Below are positions 1-9,470 of a stretch of 64,000 bases of DNA, piece after piece. The notes beneath the pieces were generated by a model. That model was not told the DNA's origin. It saw only the letters and a program-made list of their open reading frames with translations, and did not search any database. Each line of letters starts with the position of its first letter. Position 1 is the stretch's first letter. Origin of the DNA: Salinimonas marina (GTDB lineage Bacteria; Pseudomonadota; Gammaproteobacteria; Enterobacterales; Alteromonadaceae); contig NZ_CP064795.1 in NCBI RefSeq assembly GCF_015644725.1, positions 3,098,501 through 3,162,500 on the forward strand, written 5' to 3'. The translations under genes were made by a program, and so were the position numbers.

Positions 1-380
1 AGCGCGTACATGACTTTAGCGGATGCTCCCACTGAGGTTAAATCGTGGGGCTGTAACGGTTTAATGTCGGTAATCATGCCTGCTTTGTCTATAAAAGCCA
101 CATCCAGCGGGATGTAGGTATTTTTCATCCACATACTGGCCTGTTTGGGAGGGGAAAACCGAAACAGCATGCCGCAGTCAGAGCACAAAGATTTTCTGAA
201 CATCAGTCCCTGTGCCCGTTGCTGCGGGCTTTGCGCAAAATCTACCGCGTAGGTCTGGCCATTTAAGGTGACGCTGGCTTGTTCAAACTCCACCGACTGC
301 CTGGCTTCAACACTGCTGTTTAACACCAGCCAAAGCGCCAGCAAGGCAATGATTATGGGCGCTGATAATTTGTAATGCAT
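1..380 (-). CDS. DUF192 family exported protein (partial, C-terminus outside window)
   Basis: The minus-strand reading frame opens with ATG at 380, preceded by an AAGGAACG ribosome-binding site, and runs off the left edge of the window after about 126 codons. The first 25 or so residues form a signal peptide or N-terminal anchor (MHYKLSAPIIIALLALWLVL). The rest carries the DUF192 core: RAQGLMFRKSL, a CSDCGMLF stretch and MWMKNTYIPLDVAFID. The biochemical role of DUF192 proteins is not firmly established; many are small periplasmic or secreted proteins. The two cysteines in CSDC could bind metal or form a disulfide, which is inference. It has its own start region and is separated from acnB by a terminator. 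Confidence 0.8.
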   Translation of the reverse strand, partial: MHYKLSAPIIIALLALWLVLNSSVEARQSVEFEQASVTLNGQTYAVDFAQSPQQRAQGLMFRKSLCSDCGMLFRFSPPKQASMWMKNTYIPLDVAFIDKAGMITDIKPLQPHDLTSVGASAKVMYA

Positions 381-498
381 TTACGTTCCTTGAGCAAACC
401 GACCTATAGAAGAGCTACCACTTCGGACTTCGCATAGAAAGTGGGCCTTGTCGCAGTCTACCTATGCCGTGAACAATTATCCAGTGGTCAGCCAGCCA

Positions 499-533
499 TA
501 AAAAAAGCCGGGCCCCTTACGGGTACCCGGCTT
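499..533 (-). terminator. Rho-independent terminator of acnB
   Basis: Read on the minus strand just after the acnB stop, an AAGCCGGG..CCC / GGG..CCCGGCTT hairpin with a GTAAG-type loop is followed by a run of six T. This is a standard intrinsic terminator placed 20 bases after the stop codon. Confidence 0.85.
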
Positions 534-552
534 GCTGATTACCTGCGGTTAA

Positions 553-3165
553 TCAGGCAATATTCAGGGTTGGAATGATCTTCGCTTTGGCGTCTGCTTC
601 TGCCTGCTTGAAGCTATCCATCTGGTCAAAGTTCAGATAGCGATACACATCGGCTGCCATCGAATCAATCTTACCGGCATACTCCATGTACTCTGCTGCT
701 GTTGGGATACGACCGACAATCGCGCCTACCGCAGCCAGCTCAGCTGAAGTCAGGTACACATTGGCACCGTCGCCCAACCGGTTCGGGAAGTTACGGGTAG
801 AAGTCGACAGTACCGTTGCGCCCGCATCAACCCGCGCCTGGTTACCCATACACAGTGAACAGCCTGGCATTTCAGTACGCACACCCACACGCCCGTAGAT
901 GTTGTAATAGCCTTCTTCCATCAGCTGCGCCTTATCCATCTTGGTTGGTGGAGAAATCCACAGACGGGTTGGCAGCGTCTTACCGTAGTTGTCCAGCAAC
1001 TTACCGGCAGCACGGAAGTGACCAATGTTGGTCATACATGAACCAATGAACACCTCATCCACATGGTCACCGGCGACATCAGACAAAGTCTTGGCATCAT
1101 CAGGATCGTTCGGGCAACATACGATAGGCTCTTTGATGTCTTCCAGGTCAATCTCGATAACCGAAGAGTATTCTGCATCTTTATCAGCACGCATCAGCTC
1201 TGGGTTAGCCAGCCATTCTTCCATCTTCTGCGCACGACGCTCAAGGGTACGTGGATCGCCATAGCCTTCGTTGATCATCCAGCGCAGCATGGTGATGTTA
1301 GAACGCAGGTATTCAGAGATCGATTCTTCTGACAGGTTGATGGTACAACCGGCGGCAGAGCGTTCTGCTGAGGCATCTGATAATTCAAACGCCTGCTCTA
1401 CCGTTAAGTCTTCCAGACCTTCAATTTCAAGAATACGACCAGAGAACTGGTTGATTTTGCCTTTCTTCTCTACCGTCAGCAGGCCCTGCTTGATGCCGTA
1501 AAGCGGAATGGCGTGTACCAGGTCACGCAGGGTAATACCAGGCTGGCGCTTACCTTTAAAGCGCACCAGAATAGACTCTGGCATATCCAGCGGCATTACA
1601 CCGGTTGCCGCGGCGAAGGCCACCAGACCCGAACCGGCCGGGAATGAAATACCCAGCGGGAAGCGGGTATGTGAGTCACCACCGGTACCTACCGTATCGG
1701 GCAGCAACATGCGGTTCAGCCAGCTGTGGATAATACCGTCACCAGGACGCAAGCTAACACCGCCACGGTTCATGATGAAATCTGGCAGCGTGTGCTGGGT
1801 TTCAATATCAACCGGCTTCGGATATGCCGCGGTGTGACAGAATGACTGCATGGTTAAATCGGCAGTAAAGCCCAAACATGCCAGGTCTTTAAGCTCATCA
1901 CGGGTCATTGGACCGGTGGTATCCTGAGAACCTACCGTGGTCATTTTTGGTTCACAGTATGTGCCAGGACGGATGCCGTCTACACCACAGGCTTTACCGA
2001 CCATTTTTTGCGCCAGCGTGTAGCCTTTACCGGTGTCTTCAGGCTGCTCCGGGGTACGGAACATCTCGGTTGGACCCAGACCCAGTGCTTCACGTGCTTT
2101 GTCGGTCAGACCGCGACCGATGATCAGGTTGATACGGCCACCGGCACGTACTTCATCCAGAATCACTTTTGACTTGTAGCTGTACTCAGACAGCACTTCG
2201 CCGGTTTCGTGATTGGTGATTTTGCCTTCATACGGGTAGATGTCGATGACATCACCCATATTCATTTTTTCAACATCAGCCTCAAAAACGAGTGCGCCGG
2301 CATCTTCCATGGTGTTGAAGAAAATTGGTGCAACTTTATTACCAATACACACACCGCCGCCACGTTTATTTGGAACGCCAGGCATATCTTCACCAAAGAA
2401 CCACAGCACTGAGTTGGTGGCTGATTTACGTGAAGAACCGGTACCTACCACATCACCCACAAAGGCAACCGGGTGGCCCTGATTTTTCACTTTTTCGATT
2501 TGTTTCATCGGACCGGTCACGCCATGCTCTTCAGGCTCTAAACCATCACGCGTCATCTTGTAGGCAGCCAGCGAGTGCAACGGAATATCCGGACGCGACC
2601 AGGCATCGGGTGCTGGTGACAGGTCATCGGTGTTGGTTTCACCGGTTACTTTAAACACCGAGTAGGTGATCTTGTCGGCCATTTTGTCACGTGCAGTGAA
2701 CCATTCGGCCTCTGCCCACGACTCAATCACTTCAGTGGCAAACTTGTTACCGGCTTTGTGTTTTTCTTCCACATCGTGGAAAGCATCAAACATCAGCAGG
2801 GTGTGTTTTAATTCTTTGGCCGCCAGTGGTGCCAGGGCGTCCTCATCTAATAGCTCAATCAGGGTGGCAATGTTGTAACCACCGTGCATGTTGCCCAGCA
2901 ACTCGACCGCTTTTTCGCGGCTGATCAGTTCACAGCTGTCGTCACCTTTTGCCAGTGCGCTTAAAAAGCCAGCTTTTACATAAGCCGCTTCATCAACACC
3001 AGGAGGAACACGCTCAGAGATAAGCTCCAGCAAGTTTTCTTCTTCACCCTTAGGCGGATTTTTCAGTAGTTCGACCAGGCTGGCCACCTGTTCAGCATTT
3101 AAGGCCTTAGGAGGGATACCTTGTGCAGCACGTTCTTCTACGTGTTTGCGATACTCTTCTAACAC
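553..3165 (-). CDS. acnB: Aconitate hydratase B (bifunctional aconitase / 2-methylisocitrate dehydratase)
   Basis: AcnB catalyses citrate-isocitrate isomerisation in the TCA cycle and glyoxylate shunt, and can also act on 2-methyl-cis-aconitate in the methylcitrate cycle. The protein is 870 aa, close to the E. coli AcnB length, and starts with the typical [19 protein letters not shown]. The [4Fe-4S] cluster cysteines fall at residues 710 ([10 protein letters not shown]), 769 and 772 (PGCSLCMGN), the same numbers as in E. coli AcnB. The AcnB-specific N-terminal HEAT-like domain and the swivel domain ([16 protein letters not shown]) come before the catalytic domains, the order characteristic of the B type. 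Monocistronic, with its own promoter (3245-3273) and terminator. Cytoplasmic. Confidence 0.98.
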   Translation of the reverse strand: MLEEYRKHVEERAAQGIPPKALNAEQVASLVELLKNPPKGEEENLLELISERVPPGVDEAAYVKAGFLSALAKGDDSCELISREKAVELLGNMHGGYNIATLIELLDEDALAPLAAKELKHTLLMFDAFHDVEEKHKAGNKFATEVIESWAEAEWFTARDKMADKITYSVFKVTGETNTDDLSPAPDAWSRPDIPLHSLAAYKMTRDGLEPEEHGVTGPMKQIEKVKNQGHPVAFVGDVVGTGSSRKSATNSVLWFFGEDMPGVPNKRGGGVCIGNKVAPIFFNTMEDAGALVFEADVEKMNMGDVIDIYPYEGKITNHETGEVLSEYSYKSKVILDEVRAGGRINLIIGRGLTDKAREALGLGPTEMFRTPEQPEDTGKGYTLAQKMVGKACGVDGIRPGTYCEPKMTTVGSQDTTGPMTRDELKDLACLGFTADLTMQSFCHTAAYPKPVDIETQHTLPDFIMNRGGVSLRPGDGIIHSWLNRMLLPDTVGTGGDSHTRFPLGISFPAGSGLVAFAAATGVMPLDMPESILVRFKGKRQPGITLRDLVHAIPLYGIKQGLLTVEKKGKINQFSGRILEIEGLEDLTVEQAFELSDASAERSAAGCTINLSEESISEYLRSNITMLRWMINEGYGDPRTLERRAQKMEEWLANPELMRADKDAEYSSVIEIDLEDIKEPIVCCPNDPDDAKTLSDVAGDHVDEVFIGSCMTNIGHFRAAGKLLDNYGKTLPTRLWISPPTKMDKAQLMEEGYYNIYGRVGVRTEMPGCSLCMGNQARVDAGATVLSTSTRNFPNRLGDGANVYLTSAELAAVGAIVGRIPTAAEYMEYAGKIDSMAADVYRYLNFDQMDSFKQAEADAKAKIIPTLNIA

Positions 3166-3244
3166 GATGTCTTCCTCATGGTTAGTCCTGTCGGGGATAA
3201 GTTAACGGTCTTGGCGACAGGACGTGACTTAATAAAACGCCGGA

Positions 3245-3273
3245 ATTATATCGGCATATAGCATTAATTTGAA
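3245..3273 (-). promoter_or_regulatory. Sigma-70-like promoter for acnB
   Basis: On the minus strand a TTCAAA -35-like hexamer (3268-3273) is spaced by 17 bases from a perfect TATAAT -10 (3245-3250), about 80 bases upstream of the acnB start. Seen by eye only. Confidence 0.55.
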
Positions 3274-3340
3274 TGATAATACGCTTTTGCTTACTTATAG
3301 CCGCTATTCAGCCAGCCTATGTGCTGCTTTTTCAGACACT

Positions 3341-4453
3341 TTACTCAGATGCAGAGGCTGGGCCGGCCGGGGTTACTTTGAGAATTTCGGCTTTAGCGCC
3401 GTCGGTCAGCACATAAATTGCGCCATCCTTCCCTACTGCCACATCACGCAAGCGTTGGTCTATGGTAGCAAAAATTCGCTCACTGCGGGGCGGCTGTGCT
3501 GACATATTTACCCGTAACAGGGCCTGGGCTTTTAAGGTGGTCACTAATAGCTGACCGGTGAGGTCAGCAAATTTTGAATGGCGGTAAAGTGCCATGCCCG
3601 ACGGTGCCACCGAGGGCGTCCAGTCCAGCCGGGGTTGCGCCATGCCCGGGTATTCTTCAAATGGCGAGATACGGGCCCCTGAATAATCTTTGCCATTGGT
3701 GATCACCGGCCAGCCATAATTGGTGCCAGCCTCAATGATATTCACCTCATCGCCACCCGCGGGACCATGTTCATGGCTTATTATCTGCTTAGTTTGAGGA
3801 TCAACCACTAACCCCTGCGGGTTGCGATGGCCCAGGGAGTACACCAGCGGCGCCTCAGCAAATGGATTGTCTTTAGGGGCACTGCCGTCTTCCCGAAAGC
3901 GTAAGATTTTGCCCAGCTGACTGCTTTTATCCTGGGCCTGTTCACGATAATCAAAGCCGTCGCCTGAGCTTACCAGCCAGGTCCCATCAGCCAGTTTTGC
4001 CAGACGGCCGGCAAAATGTACCGGCGTAGCCTTAGCCGGCTGCACGGTTACAATCGGCGTGATCTGGCTTAAGCTGTCATCATCTAAAACGGCGGTAGCC
4101 ACCACCAGCTGATTTGCCGCATCATTACCGGTTGCATAGGTAATCAATACCCGGTTAGAAAGTGCAAAGTCATGGGCCAGTGCGATATCCAATAAACCGC
4201 CCTGCCCTTTAAAATACAAGCCGGGTAGCGCTACCTTAGAGCGGCTGAGCTGTCCGTTTTCATCAATAACCACCAGGTTCCCTTTACGCTCAGTTACCAC
4301 CCAACGGCGGTCGGGTAACTGCAGTAACGTCCAGGGTTTATGTAAAGGTTTGGAAGTAAGGCTTTGTACCTGATAATCGATTTGCGCAAACACTTCCCCC
4401 GTGCCCAGCAACATCAGCCATGTGCCAAGCCATACCCGCCATTTACAATGCAT
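3341..4453 (-). CDS. PQQ-dependent aldose sugar dehydrogenase family protein (YliI-like)
   Basis: Secreted six-bladed beta-propeller of the soluble glucose dehydrogenase family; E. coli YliI, of similar length (about 370 aa), oxidises aldoses with PQQ. The ATG at 4453 is preferred over an upstream TTG at 4486, because from it the protein begins with a clean signal peptide (MHCKWRVWLGTWLMLLGTG, cleavage near VFA-Q). Family landmarks are the KPWTLLQLPD entry blade, GQGGLLDIALAHDF, LRFREDGSAPKDNPF, GHRNPQGLVVDP and HGPAGGDEVNIIEAGTNYGWP, which holds the usual PQQ/calcium-site region. A second, frameshifted paralogue lies divergently at 5383-6542. Whether this copy binds PQQ cannot be told from sequence; no PQQ biosynthesis genes are in the window. 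Confidence 0.88.
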   Translation of the reverse strand: MHCKWRVWLGTWLMLLGTGEVFAQIDYQVQSLTSKPLHKPWTLLQLPDRRWVVTERKGNLVVIDENGQLSRSKVALPGLYFKGQGGLLDIALAHDFALSNRVLITYATGNDAANQLVVATAVLDDDSLSQITPIVTVQPAKATPVHFAGRLAKLADGTWLVSSGDGFDYREQAQDKSSQLGKILRFREDGSAPKDNPFAEAPLVYSLGHRNPQGLVVDPQTKQIISHEHGPAGGDEVNIIEAGTNYGWPVITNGKDYSGARISPFEEYPGMAQPRLDWTPSVAPSGMALYRHSKFADLTGQLLVTTLKAQALLRVNMSAQPPRSERIFATIDQRLRDVAVGKDGAIYVLTDGAKAEILKVTPAGPASASE

Positions 4454-4595
4454 ATAGAATCCGGTCTGATAAATAACAAGAGCCAATAGCCTAACACGAA
4501 ATCCCGGTAAAGTAGGTGATATACGGTGAAGGCATGGATTCTACCAGCCGGGCAGGCTAGACTGACCGCCACTTGTGTTTTTGGCGGAGCCTTTC

Positions 4596-5066
4596 ATGTC
4601 TTTTTTGTCCCTCTTGTGTCGTATGGTAGTGGCCCTGCTACCGGCCTGGGTAGTGACCTATGTGCTGGCCTGTGTGTTTCATTCACAGCGGGTTATTCAT
4701 GCGCTGACCGAGGTGGATGTGAAGGTGGCTGTTAGCGAACGCCTGTCGATGAGTGCCTACGATTTGTGGGGCCTGCTGCCAAGCTATGGCGCCGCCATTG
4801 CCTTGGCATTGGTGTTAAGCATGATGGTGGTGGCCCTGTTGCTTCGCTGGATGCAACCCTCGTCCTTAATTGCCGCGCTGGTGGCTGCATTAGGTGGCGC
4901 GATGGCGATGCTGGTGATGTTGCTGTCCATGCAGCCCATCATGGGCGTCACACTAATTGCCGGGGCCCGGGAAATCACCGGAATTATGCTGCAATGTTTT
5001 GCCGGTGCCGTTGGCGGCGTGGTGTTTCAGTATTGCTTTAAACCAGGAATGTCTGCCACACCGTAA
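4596..5066 (+). CDS. Small integral membrane protein of unknown function
   Basis: A 156-aa protein from ATG 4596, which has a GGAG ribosome-binding site six bases upstream; the GTG at 4575 has none. Four hydrophobic segments are visible: about residues 5-25, 55-78, 82-105 and 118-145. A short polar stretch (HSQRVIHALTEVDVKVAVSE) lies between the first and second. The fourth segment is glycine-rich (AGAVGGVVFQYCF). I do not recognise the family. It sits alone between two sugar dehydrogenase paralogues that point away from it. Confidence 0.65.
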   Translation: MSFLSLLCRMVVALLPAWVVTYVLACVFHSQRVIHALTEVDVKVAVSERLSMSAYDLWGLLPSYGAAIALALVLSMMVVALLLRWMQPSSLIAALVAALGGAMAMLVMLLSMQPIMGVTLIAGAREITGIMLQCFAGAVGGVVFQYCFKPGMSATP

Positions 5067-5382
5067 ACCGCCATCGCCTGGTCGCGATTTAGTGGTTTGT
5101 TATTCCAATAAAGGCCCGCTTGCTGTTCTTTGTGCCCGGGCAATACCGGTTTTTGCCGACGAAATCTGGCGCCGGCGTGCCCCAGGTAAGAGGCCACCGA
5201 CTTTTGATTAAACAGACCGGAACCAGTCTGATTCTGGCGTATACACCTGCATAAAAATCAAACACTCTATTGGTTTTGAGCTTTAGCGTGTAACACGCGT
5301 AATACCATTATTACTTATTGTTTGCGTACCATACTAAAGCATGACGGAGGTTACGCGAATATCAAAAGGGGCGGACTCTATT
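5067..5382. other. Intergenic region, no recognised gene
   Basis: Holds the upstream region of the second sugar dehydrogenase. A weak ORF over 4957-5211 mostly overlaps the membrane protein in another frame and has no family features. AAAGGGGCGG at 5366-5373 is the likely ribosome-binding site for the ATG at 5383. Confidence 0.5.
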
Positions 5383-6542
5383 ATGCGACAACACCTAGCT
5401 TTTCTCTTTACACTGGTAGCGACATCGTTTGCCACTGTAGCGCAGCCTGAATCGTCGGCAAAGATTGAGCTGGCGGGCAGCCATGGCACCTCGCTGACCG
5501 GTGCGGTGATGACATCATTTGATCAGCCCTGGGCCATGACATTTTTGCCGGATGGGCATAGCCTGGTCACTGAAAAAACCGGCAACATGTGGTTGCTTGA
5601 TGAGAATCAGCAAAAACGCTTTTCTGTAAGTAACGTGCCTGAGGTTACCCCCGTGGTCAGGGCGGTCTTGGGGATGTGATCATTCATCCTGAGTTTGAGA
5701 CCAACAAGACTATTTATCTTTCTTACGTAGAACGCGATCCGCAAAATGATGCATATAGTGGCGCTGTGATTGAACGGGCAACGCTGAATCTTTCCGATAG
5801 CGGGGCAAGCTTGTCACAAAGAGAGCTTATTTGGCGCCAGTCACCAAAAATGACCGGCAACGGACATTATTCGCATCGCATGGCGTTTTCGCCCGACGGC
5901 TACCTGTTTATCACTTCCGGAGAAAGACAAAAATTTTCGCCGTCACAGAATATGGCGATGAATCTTGGAAAAGTCTTGCGTTTAAATGCAGATGGCAGCG
6001 CACCGAAAGACAATCCATTTTTTGGTAATGGCAGCGTTACCAACCAAATCTGGACCCTAGGTCACCGCAACCTGCTTGGAATCGACTTTGATGAACAAGG
6101 TAATTTGTGGACTCATGAAATGGGCCCCAAACATGGTGACGAACTCAATATTATTGAAAGAGGCCGCAACTATGGCTACCCGATAGTGTCCCAGGGGGAC
6201 CATTATTCAGATGTGAAAATACCCAACCATGAGGATATCCCTGTTTTTAAAGCCCCGGCTAAAGCCTGGGTACCCGCCATAAGCCCCGCCGGTTTTATTA
6301 TCTATAAAGGCGAACTATACGATGCCTGGACGGGTAACGGTTTTATCGGTGGCTTGTCTTCCAAAGCATTAATACGGGTGACCTTTAGCCAGACTGATGA
6401 GGGTGACTGGGACGTTGCGGAAGCTGAGCGATACGAGTGGGGCAAACGAGTTCGCGAAGTGGAACAGGATGGCAAGGGCAATATATACGTCCTTGAGGAT
6501 AAAGAAGGCGGGCGTTTAATCAAGCTTCAGCACAATGGTTAG
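5383..6542 (+). CDS. PQQ-dependent sugar dehydrogenase family protein, frameshifted as read
   Basis: A second paralogue of the YliI-type beta-propeller dehydrogenase. It begins at ATG 5383 after AAAGGGGCGG, with signal peptide MRQHLAFLFTLVATSFATVA. The frame closes at 5679 and continues in another frame. The break is at a C5 run (5648-5652): one more C would restore TPRGQGGLGDVIIHPEF, the expected family motif. Downstream parts are well conserved (LRLNADGSAPKDNPFFG, GHRNLLGIDFDEQGN, MGPKHGDELNIIERGRNYGYP), so the gene is not visibly decaying elsewhere. Length after correction is about 386 aa. Either a sequencing error in a homopolymer or a very recent frameshift. Confidence 0.85.
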
Positions 6543-6865
6543 TCAGGCCTGCTAGTATTATGCTCACCCTCGTATTTGGTTGAACATAGTCGCCGATTCA
6601 AGGCTCTGGCAATTGGTACAGAACATGTATAGGAAATAGTGTCTTTGCCCGGCCATAAACACGCCTTTCAGGCTCGGCCCCCCTGTGTATGGATTTAGCA
6701 GTTTAAATTGAGTCGAGCACCTCGTTTCTGTATCCTTCATATCCTCAGAAAAGTTTTAGAACGCCATAAGCTTTTTTTGTATGTTCTTTCGTATAAGCTT
6801 TCGAATTATCAGAGGCGTGCTGATAGATGCGCACATTTAACCTACAACAAGGCAAACTAAAATCT
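6543..6865. other. Intergenic region, no recognised gene
   Basis: About 320 bases between the sugar dehydrogenase and the exported protein at 6866. AT-rich near its right end, consistent with a promoter for the downstream gene. No ORF, repeat or RNA structure that I can support. Confidence 0.5.
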
Positions 6866-7435
6866 ATGAAAAATATAATCAAGTCAGCGTTACTGGCCAC
6901 TCTCTTTTGCACGTCATTTTCTTCAATGGCATCTTCAAAAATGGCCAAAGGGACTTACGTACCGGTAAAAGGTACGGTGGAAACCTTCGAAGTATCCGAC
7001 CCTTCCTTAGGAGAAGCGCCCGAGCAACTGGGTACCTACAAAATTGAGCTTGTTAACAAAGACTGGAAAAGTCTTTCGGGGCAAGAGCGCAAAACAACGC
7101 GCCATAAGATAAAAGTTGAAGGCCTTCTCGTTGGTAAGTTTAATCCTATGACTGGCCTTGCTTCGCATAAATTGGTAGGGGAAGACCGTGATTATACTTT
7201 GCGTTCAGAGAATGATGTGCTTATTCCACAATCCGGTGACTTCTTCTGCTCTGGTGGCACGCCGTTAGTGATTAACGAACACATCAACCTGGTAAAAGGA
7301 ACTGGTCGCTACAGTAATCTTCACACTGGCACTATTGTGCTTACCGGCGTGGTTAATAACTGTCCTGGCACTGAAGGGTTCGGTGAGAATAATTTAAAAA
7401 TCGTCGCCCATGAGGGCAGTGTCACGTTCGATTAA
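6866..7435 (+). CDS. Exported protein of unknown function
   Basis: 189 aa from ATG 6866; the longer frame from 6827 would put a polar tail in front of an obvious signal peptide (MKNIIKSALLATLFCTSF, cleavage after SMA). The mature part contains GTYVPVKGTVETFEVSDPS, two cysteines (FFCSGGTP and NNCPGTEGF) that could form a disulfide, and the segment INLVKGTGRYSNLHTGTIVL. The pattern of alternating polar and hydrophobic residues suggests a beta-rich fold. I do not recognise the family. It converges with the lipoprotein gene at 7521, sharing a terminator. Confidence 0.7.
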   Translation: MKNIIKSALLATLFCTSFSSMASSKMAKGTYVPVKGTVETFEVSDPSLGEAPEQLGTYKIELVNKDWKSLSGQERKTTRHKIKVEGLLVGKFNPMTGLASHKLVGEDRDYTLRSENDVLIPQSGDFFCSGGTPLVINEHINLVKGTGRYSNLHTGTIVLTGVVNNCPGTEGFGENNLKIVAHEGSVTFD

Positions 7436-7444
7436 TCGTAACTT

Positions 7445-7485
7445 GGCAAAAAAGACCGTTTCAGTGCCCTGAAACGGTCTTTGCA
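7445..7485. terminator. Bidirectional terminator hairpin
   Basis: A perfect 13-bp stem (AAAGACCGTTTCA at 7451-7463 with TGAAACGGTCTTT at 7470-7482) around a 6-base loop lies between two convergent genes. The T run is longer on the minus strand side. Confidence 0.85.
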
Positions 7486-7520
7486 TAAGCCAGGCCTGCG
7501 ACATCGAAAAAAAATTTCTT

Positions 7521-8390
7521 TCATCGCTCTTTTACCTTGAGAAGTCTGAAGTCACCATGGGCTGTTAGCGTTTCAGGATAACGAGGCAGACGTAACTTAT
7601 AGCTCCCTTCAATGCCGCCTATTGTCGGCCGCATAATTAACTCATTTGCAAATAGTGAGCCTTCCAGTTTTGTAATGAATTCGCCTCTGTCTTGTTTAAT
7701 ATCTGTCGGGTTGAAATTCATTTCAGCTCTACCTGGCAAACCAGGAGTGTAAACAGTAAAACGAGCTAATTCATCGGGTAAAAATCTTAAAGATACTACT
7801 TTTAAGTCTTCATACCCTGAAGGTTCCAATACCCCCACCCAGAAGCCATACCATGCACTGGCATAGTCAGCCTTATTCAGATTAACGTCCTCAGATGCGT
7901 GTTGATGGAATTGCTCTGGGATAGTTAACTTTGCGGCTTTCTTTAAAGTGTAAGAGCTACTGTATATTTCCTTCGTTTTTAGTTTTTTTGCCTCTACTAC
8001 TTCAAAGTCTTCCCCTGCATGCTGCGTAACACTCACTTTATATGGGAGGCCTCGCTGGGTTGTAGTCAGAATATGACAATCAAATTTTCCGCAGGTGATG
8101 GCGTTGTCATCGAAGTGTATTTCGGAAATCAATTTAAGACCAAATGCAATCTTGTATGTCGCTAGAGTATGGCGATTGCTACTGGTCAACTTTAAGACTT
8201 TTAATTCTCCGGTTTTTTGCTCTATACCTTCCCAGGTTCCGACCGGATAACCCATTTCGCTAATCTCTTCGGTATTTCCAGGAAAGCCAGCCTGGTTCGA
8301 CTCTGCGACATTGGCCGTTTTGTCCCTACTGACATTATTGGCCGAGCAACCTGTTAAAATTGAAACAAACACAATAATCAGAATCTTCAT
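7521..8390 (-). CDS. Putative lipoprotein of unknown function
   Basis: 289 aa starting at ATG 8390, preceded by GGAAAAC; the longer frame from GTG 8474 would bury the signal sequence. Lipoprotein signal MKILIIVFVSILTGC gives a lipobox (LTGC) with the lipidated cysteine at residue 15. The mature part has two similar-looking halves each with a GxW-type motif: YPVGTWEGIEQKTGELKV and SAWYGFWVGVLEPSGYEDLKV. This hints at an internal duplication of a lipocalin- or calycin-like beta domain, which is inference from reading only. No family recognised. Ends at a shared bidirectional terminator. Confidence 0.7.
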   Translation of the reverse strand: MKILIIVFVSILTGCSANNVSRDKTANVAESNQAGFPGNTEEISEMGYPVGTWEGIEQKTGELKVLKLTSSNRHTLATYKIAFGLKLISEIHFDDNAITCGKFDCHILTTTQRGLPYKVSVTQHAGEDFEVVEAKKLKTKEIYSSSYTLKKAAKLTIPEQFHQHASEDVNLNKADYASAWYGFWVGVLEPSGYEDLKVVSLRFLPDELARFTVYTPGLPGRAEMNFNPTDIKQDRGEFITKLEGSLFANELIMRPTIGGIEGSYKLRLPRYPETLTAHGDFRLLKVKER

Positions 8391-8635
8391 TTTGTTTTCC
8401 AAACGTCCTTTTTTGGCAACAATAACATCTAATATAAAGTGAATCCCGTTCCCAGATAATAAATACACCCTCACAAAATCGCCTAGGCTCTTAATATTTG
8501 CATAGGGTTTTAGGTAGGCTTGCTTATAATCTTAACTCTGAGCCTATAGCCGCAAGTGTGCTACTCTGCGCGCCAATATTTCGTATAAGCAAATATCACT
8601 GTTAATCAGTGTCTCAACATAGGGTAAGCCTGCAG

Positions 8636-9316
8636 ATGGTTCCATGGGTTAAATTGGGCACAGCTCAAATTCCAAATAATGGTGGTGAACTAACATTTTC
8701 CCGCCGTGATGAAGAGTTCAGCATCCGGCTTTCCGGTATTCGCGGCGAATTGATGAACAGCCGGGTCTACAACTCAGAAAAAGAACTTTCTCAATTAGGC
8801 TGTGCTCATCTTAAATCTAACCCTGACGCGCATGTGTTAGTGGGTGGTCTGGGAATGGGCTACACGCTTGCCGCTGCGCTAAATGAAGTTACACCAAGCT
8901 CGCGAGTCACGGTGGCTGAGTTAATCCCGGAGGTCGTGGAATGGAACCAGGGCCCATTAGGTCAATGTGCTAAAAACCCACTTCAGGATCCCAGGACCAC
9001 GGTTAAAATAGGTGATGTAAAGCATCTTTTGAATACCAGAATACCCACCTACGATGCCATTTTACTCGATGTCGATAATGGTCCTGAAGGCTTAACGCAT
9101 TCTGATAACAACTGGATTTATTCGTTGGATGGTTTACAAGATATCTATGAGGTTCTTAAACCCAGGGGCATGCTAGCCATTTGGTCGGCCGGGCCTGACT
9201 ACCTGTTTACGGTGCGCCTTAAAAAAGCAGGCTACAAGGTGACCACTCATATTGCCAGGGCACGCAAAGGTAAAGGAAGTAAACACACCATCTTCCTGGC
9301 CAAAAAGCCGGCTTAA
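8636..9316 (+). CDS. Spermidine synthase-like SAM-dependent methyltransferase fold protein
   Basis: 226 aa from ATG 8636, with AGGGTAAG upstream; a GTG at 8609 is possible. The Rossmann fold nucleotide motif appears as HVLVGGLGMGYTLAAAL (motif I), followed by VTVAELIPEVVEWN (motif II acidic residue), KIGDVKHLL and YDAILLDVDNGPEGL (post-I and catalytic-loop region), then LKPRGMLAIWSAG. This layout is that of the spermidine-synthase-like family (SpeE related). No decarboxylated-SAM-specific residues can be confirmed by eye and no speD is nearby, so a true aminopropyltransferase activity is uncertain. Single gene. Confidence 0.75.
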   Translation: MVPWVKLGTAQIPNNGGELTFSRRDEEFSIRLSGIRGELMNSRVYNSEKELSQLGCAHLKSNPDAHVLVGGLGMGYTLAAALNEVTPSSRVTVAELIPEVVEWNQGPLGQCAKNPLQDPRTTVKIGDVKHLLNTRIPTYDAILLDVDNGPEGLTHSDNNWIYSLDGLQDIYEVLKPRGMLAIWSAGPDYLFTVRLKKAGYKVTTHIARARKGKGSKHTIFLAKKPA

Positions 9317-9470
9317 TACCACCACGGTAAAGACACATTTTTGCATTGTATGGCGATTCTGATTGCCGCTGCTGACGTCACTTGTAAAAAAGCCCATAAA
9401 TAATGACACAAATGACAGGCACAACACGTATGATGGCGCCAATTTTTAATGAGTTGTGGGCTCCCCTTTT

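Noticed and set aside
4454..4486. TTG start extending the first sugar dehydrogenase
   Set aside because: It would put eleven residues before an intact signal peptide; ATG 4453 fits better.
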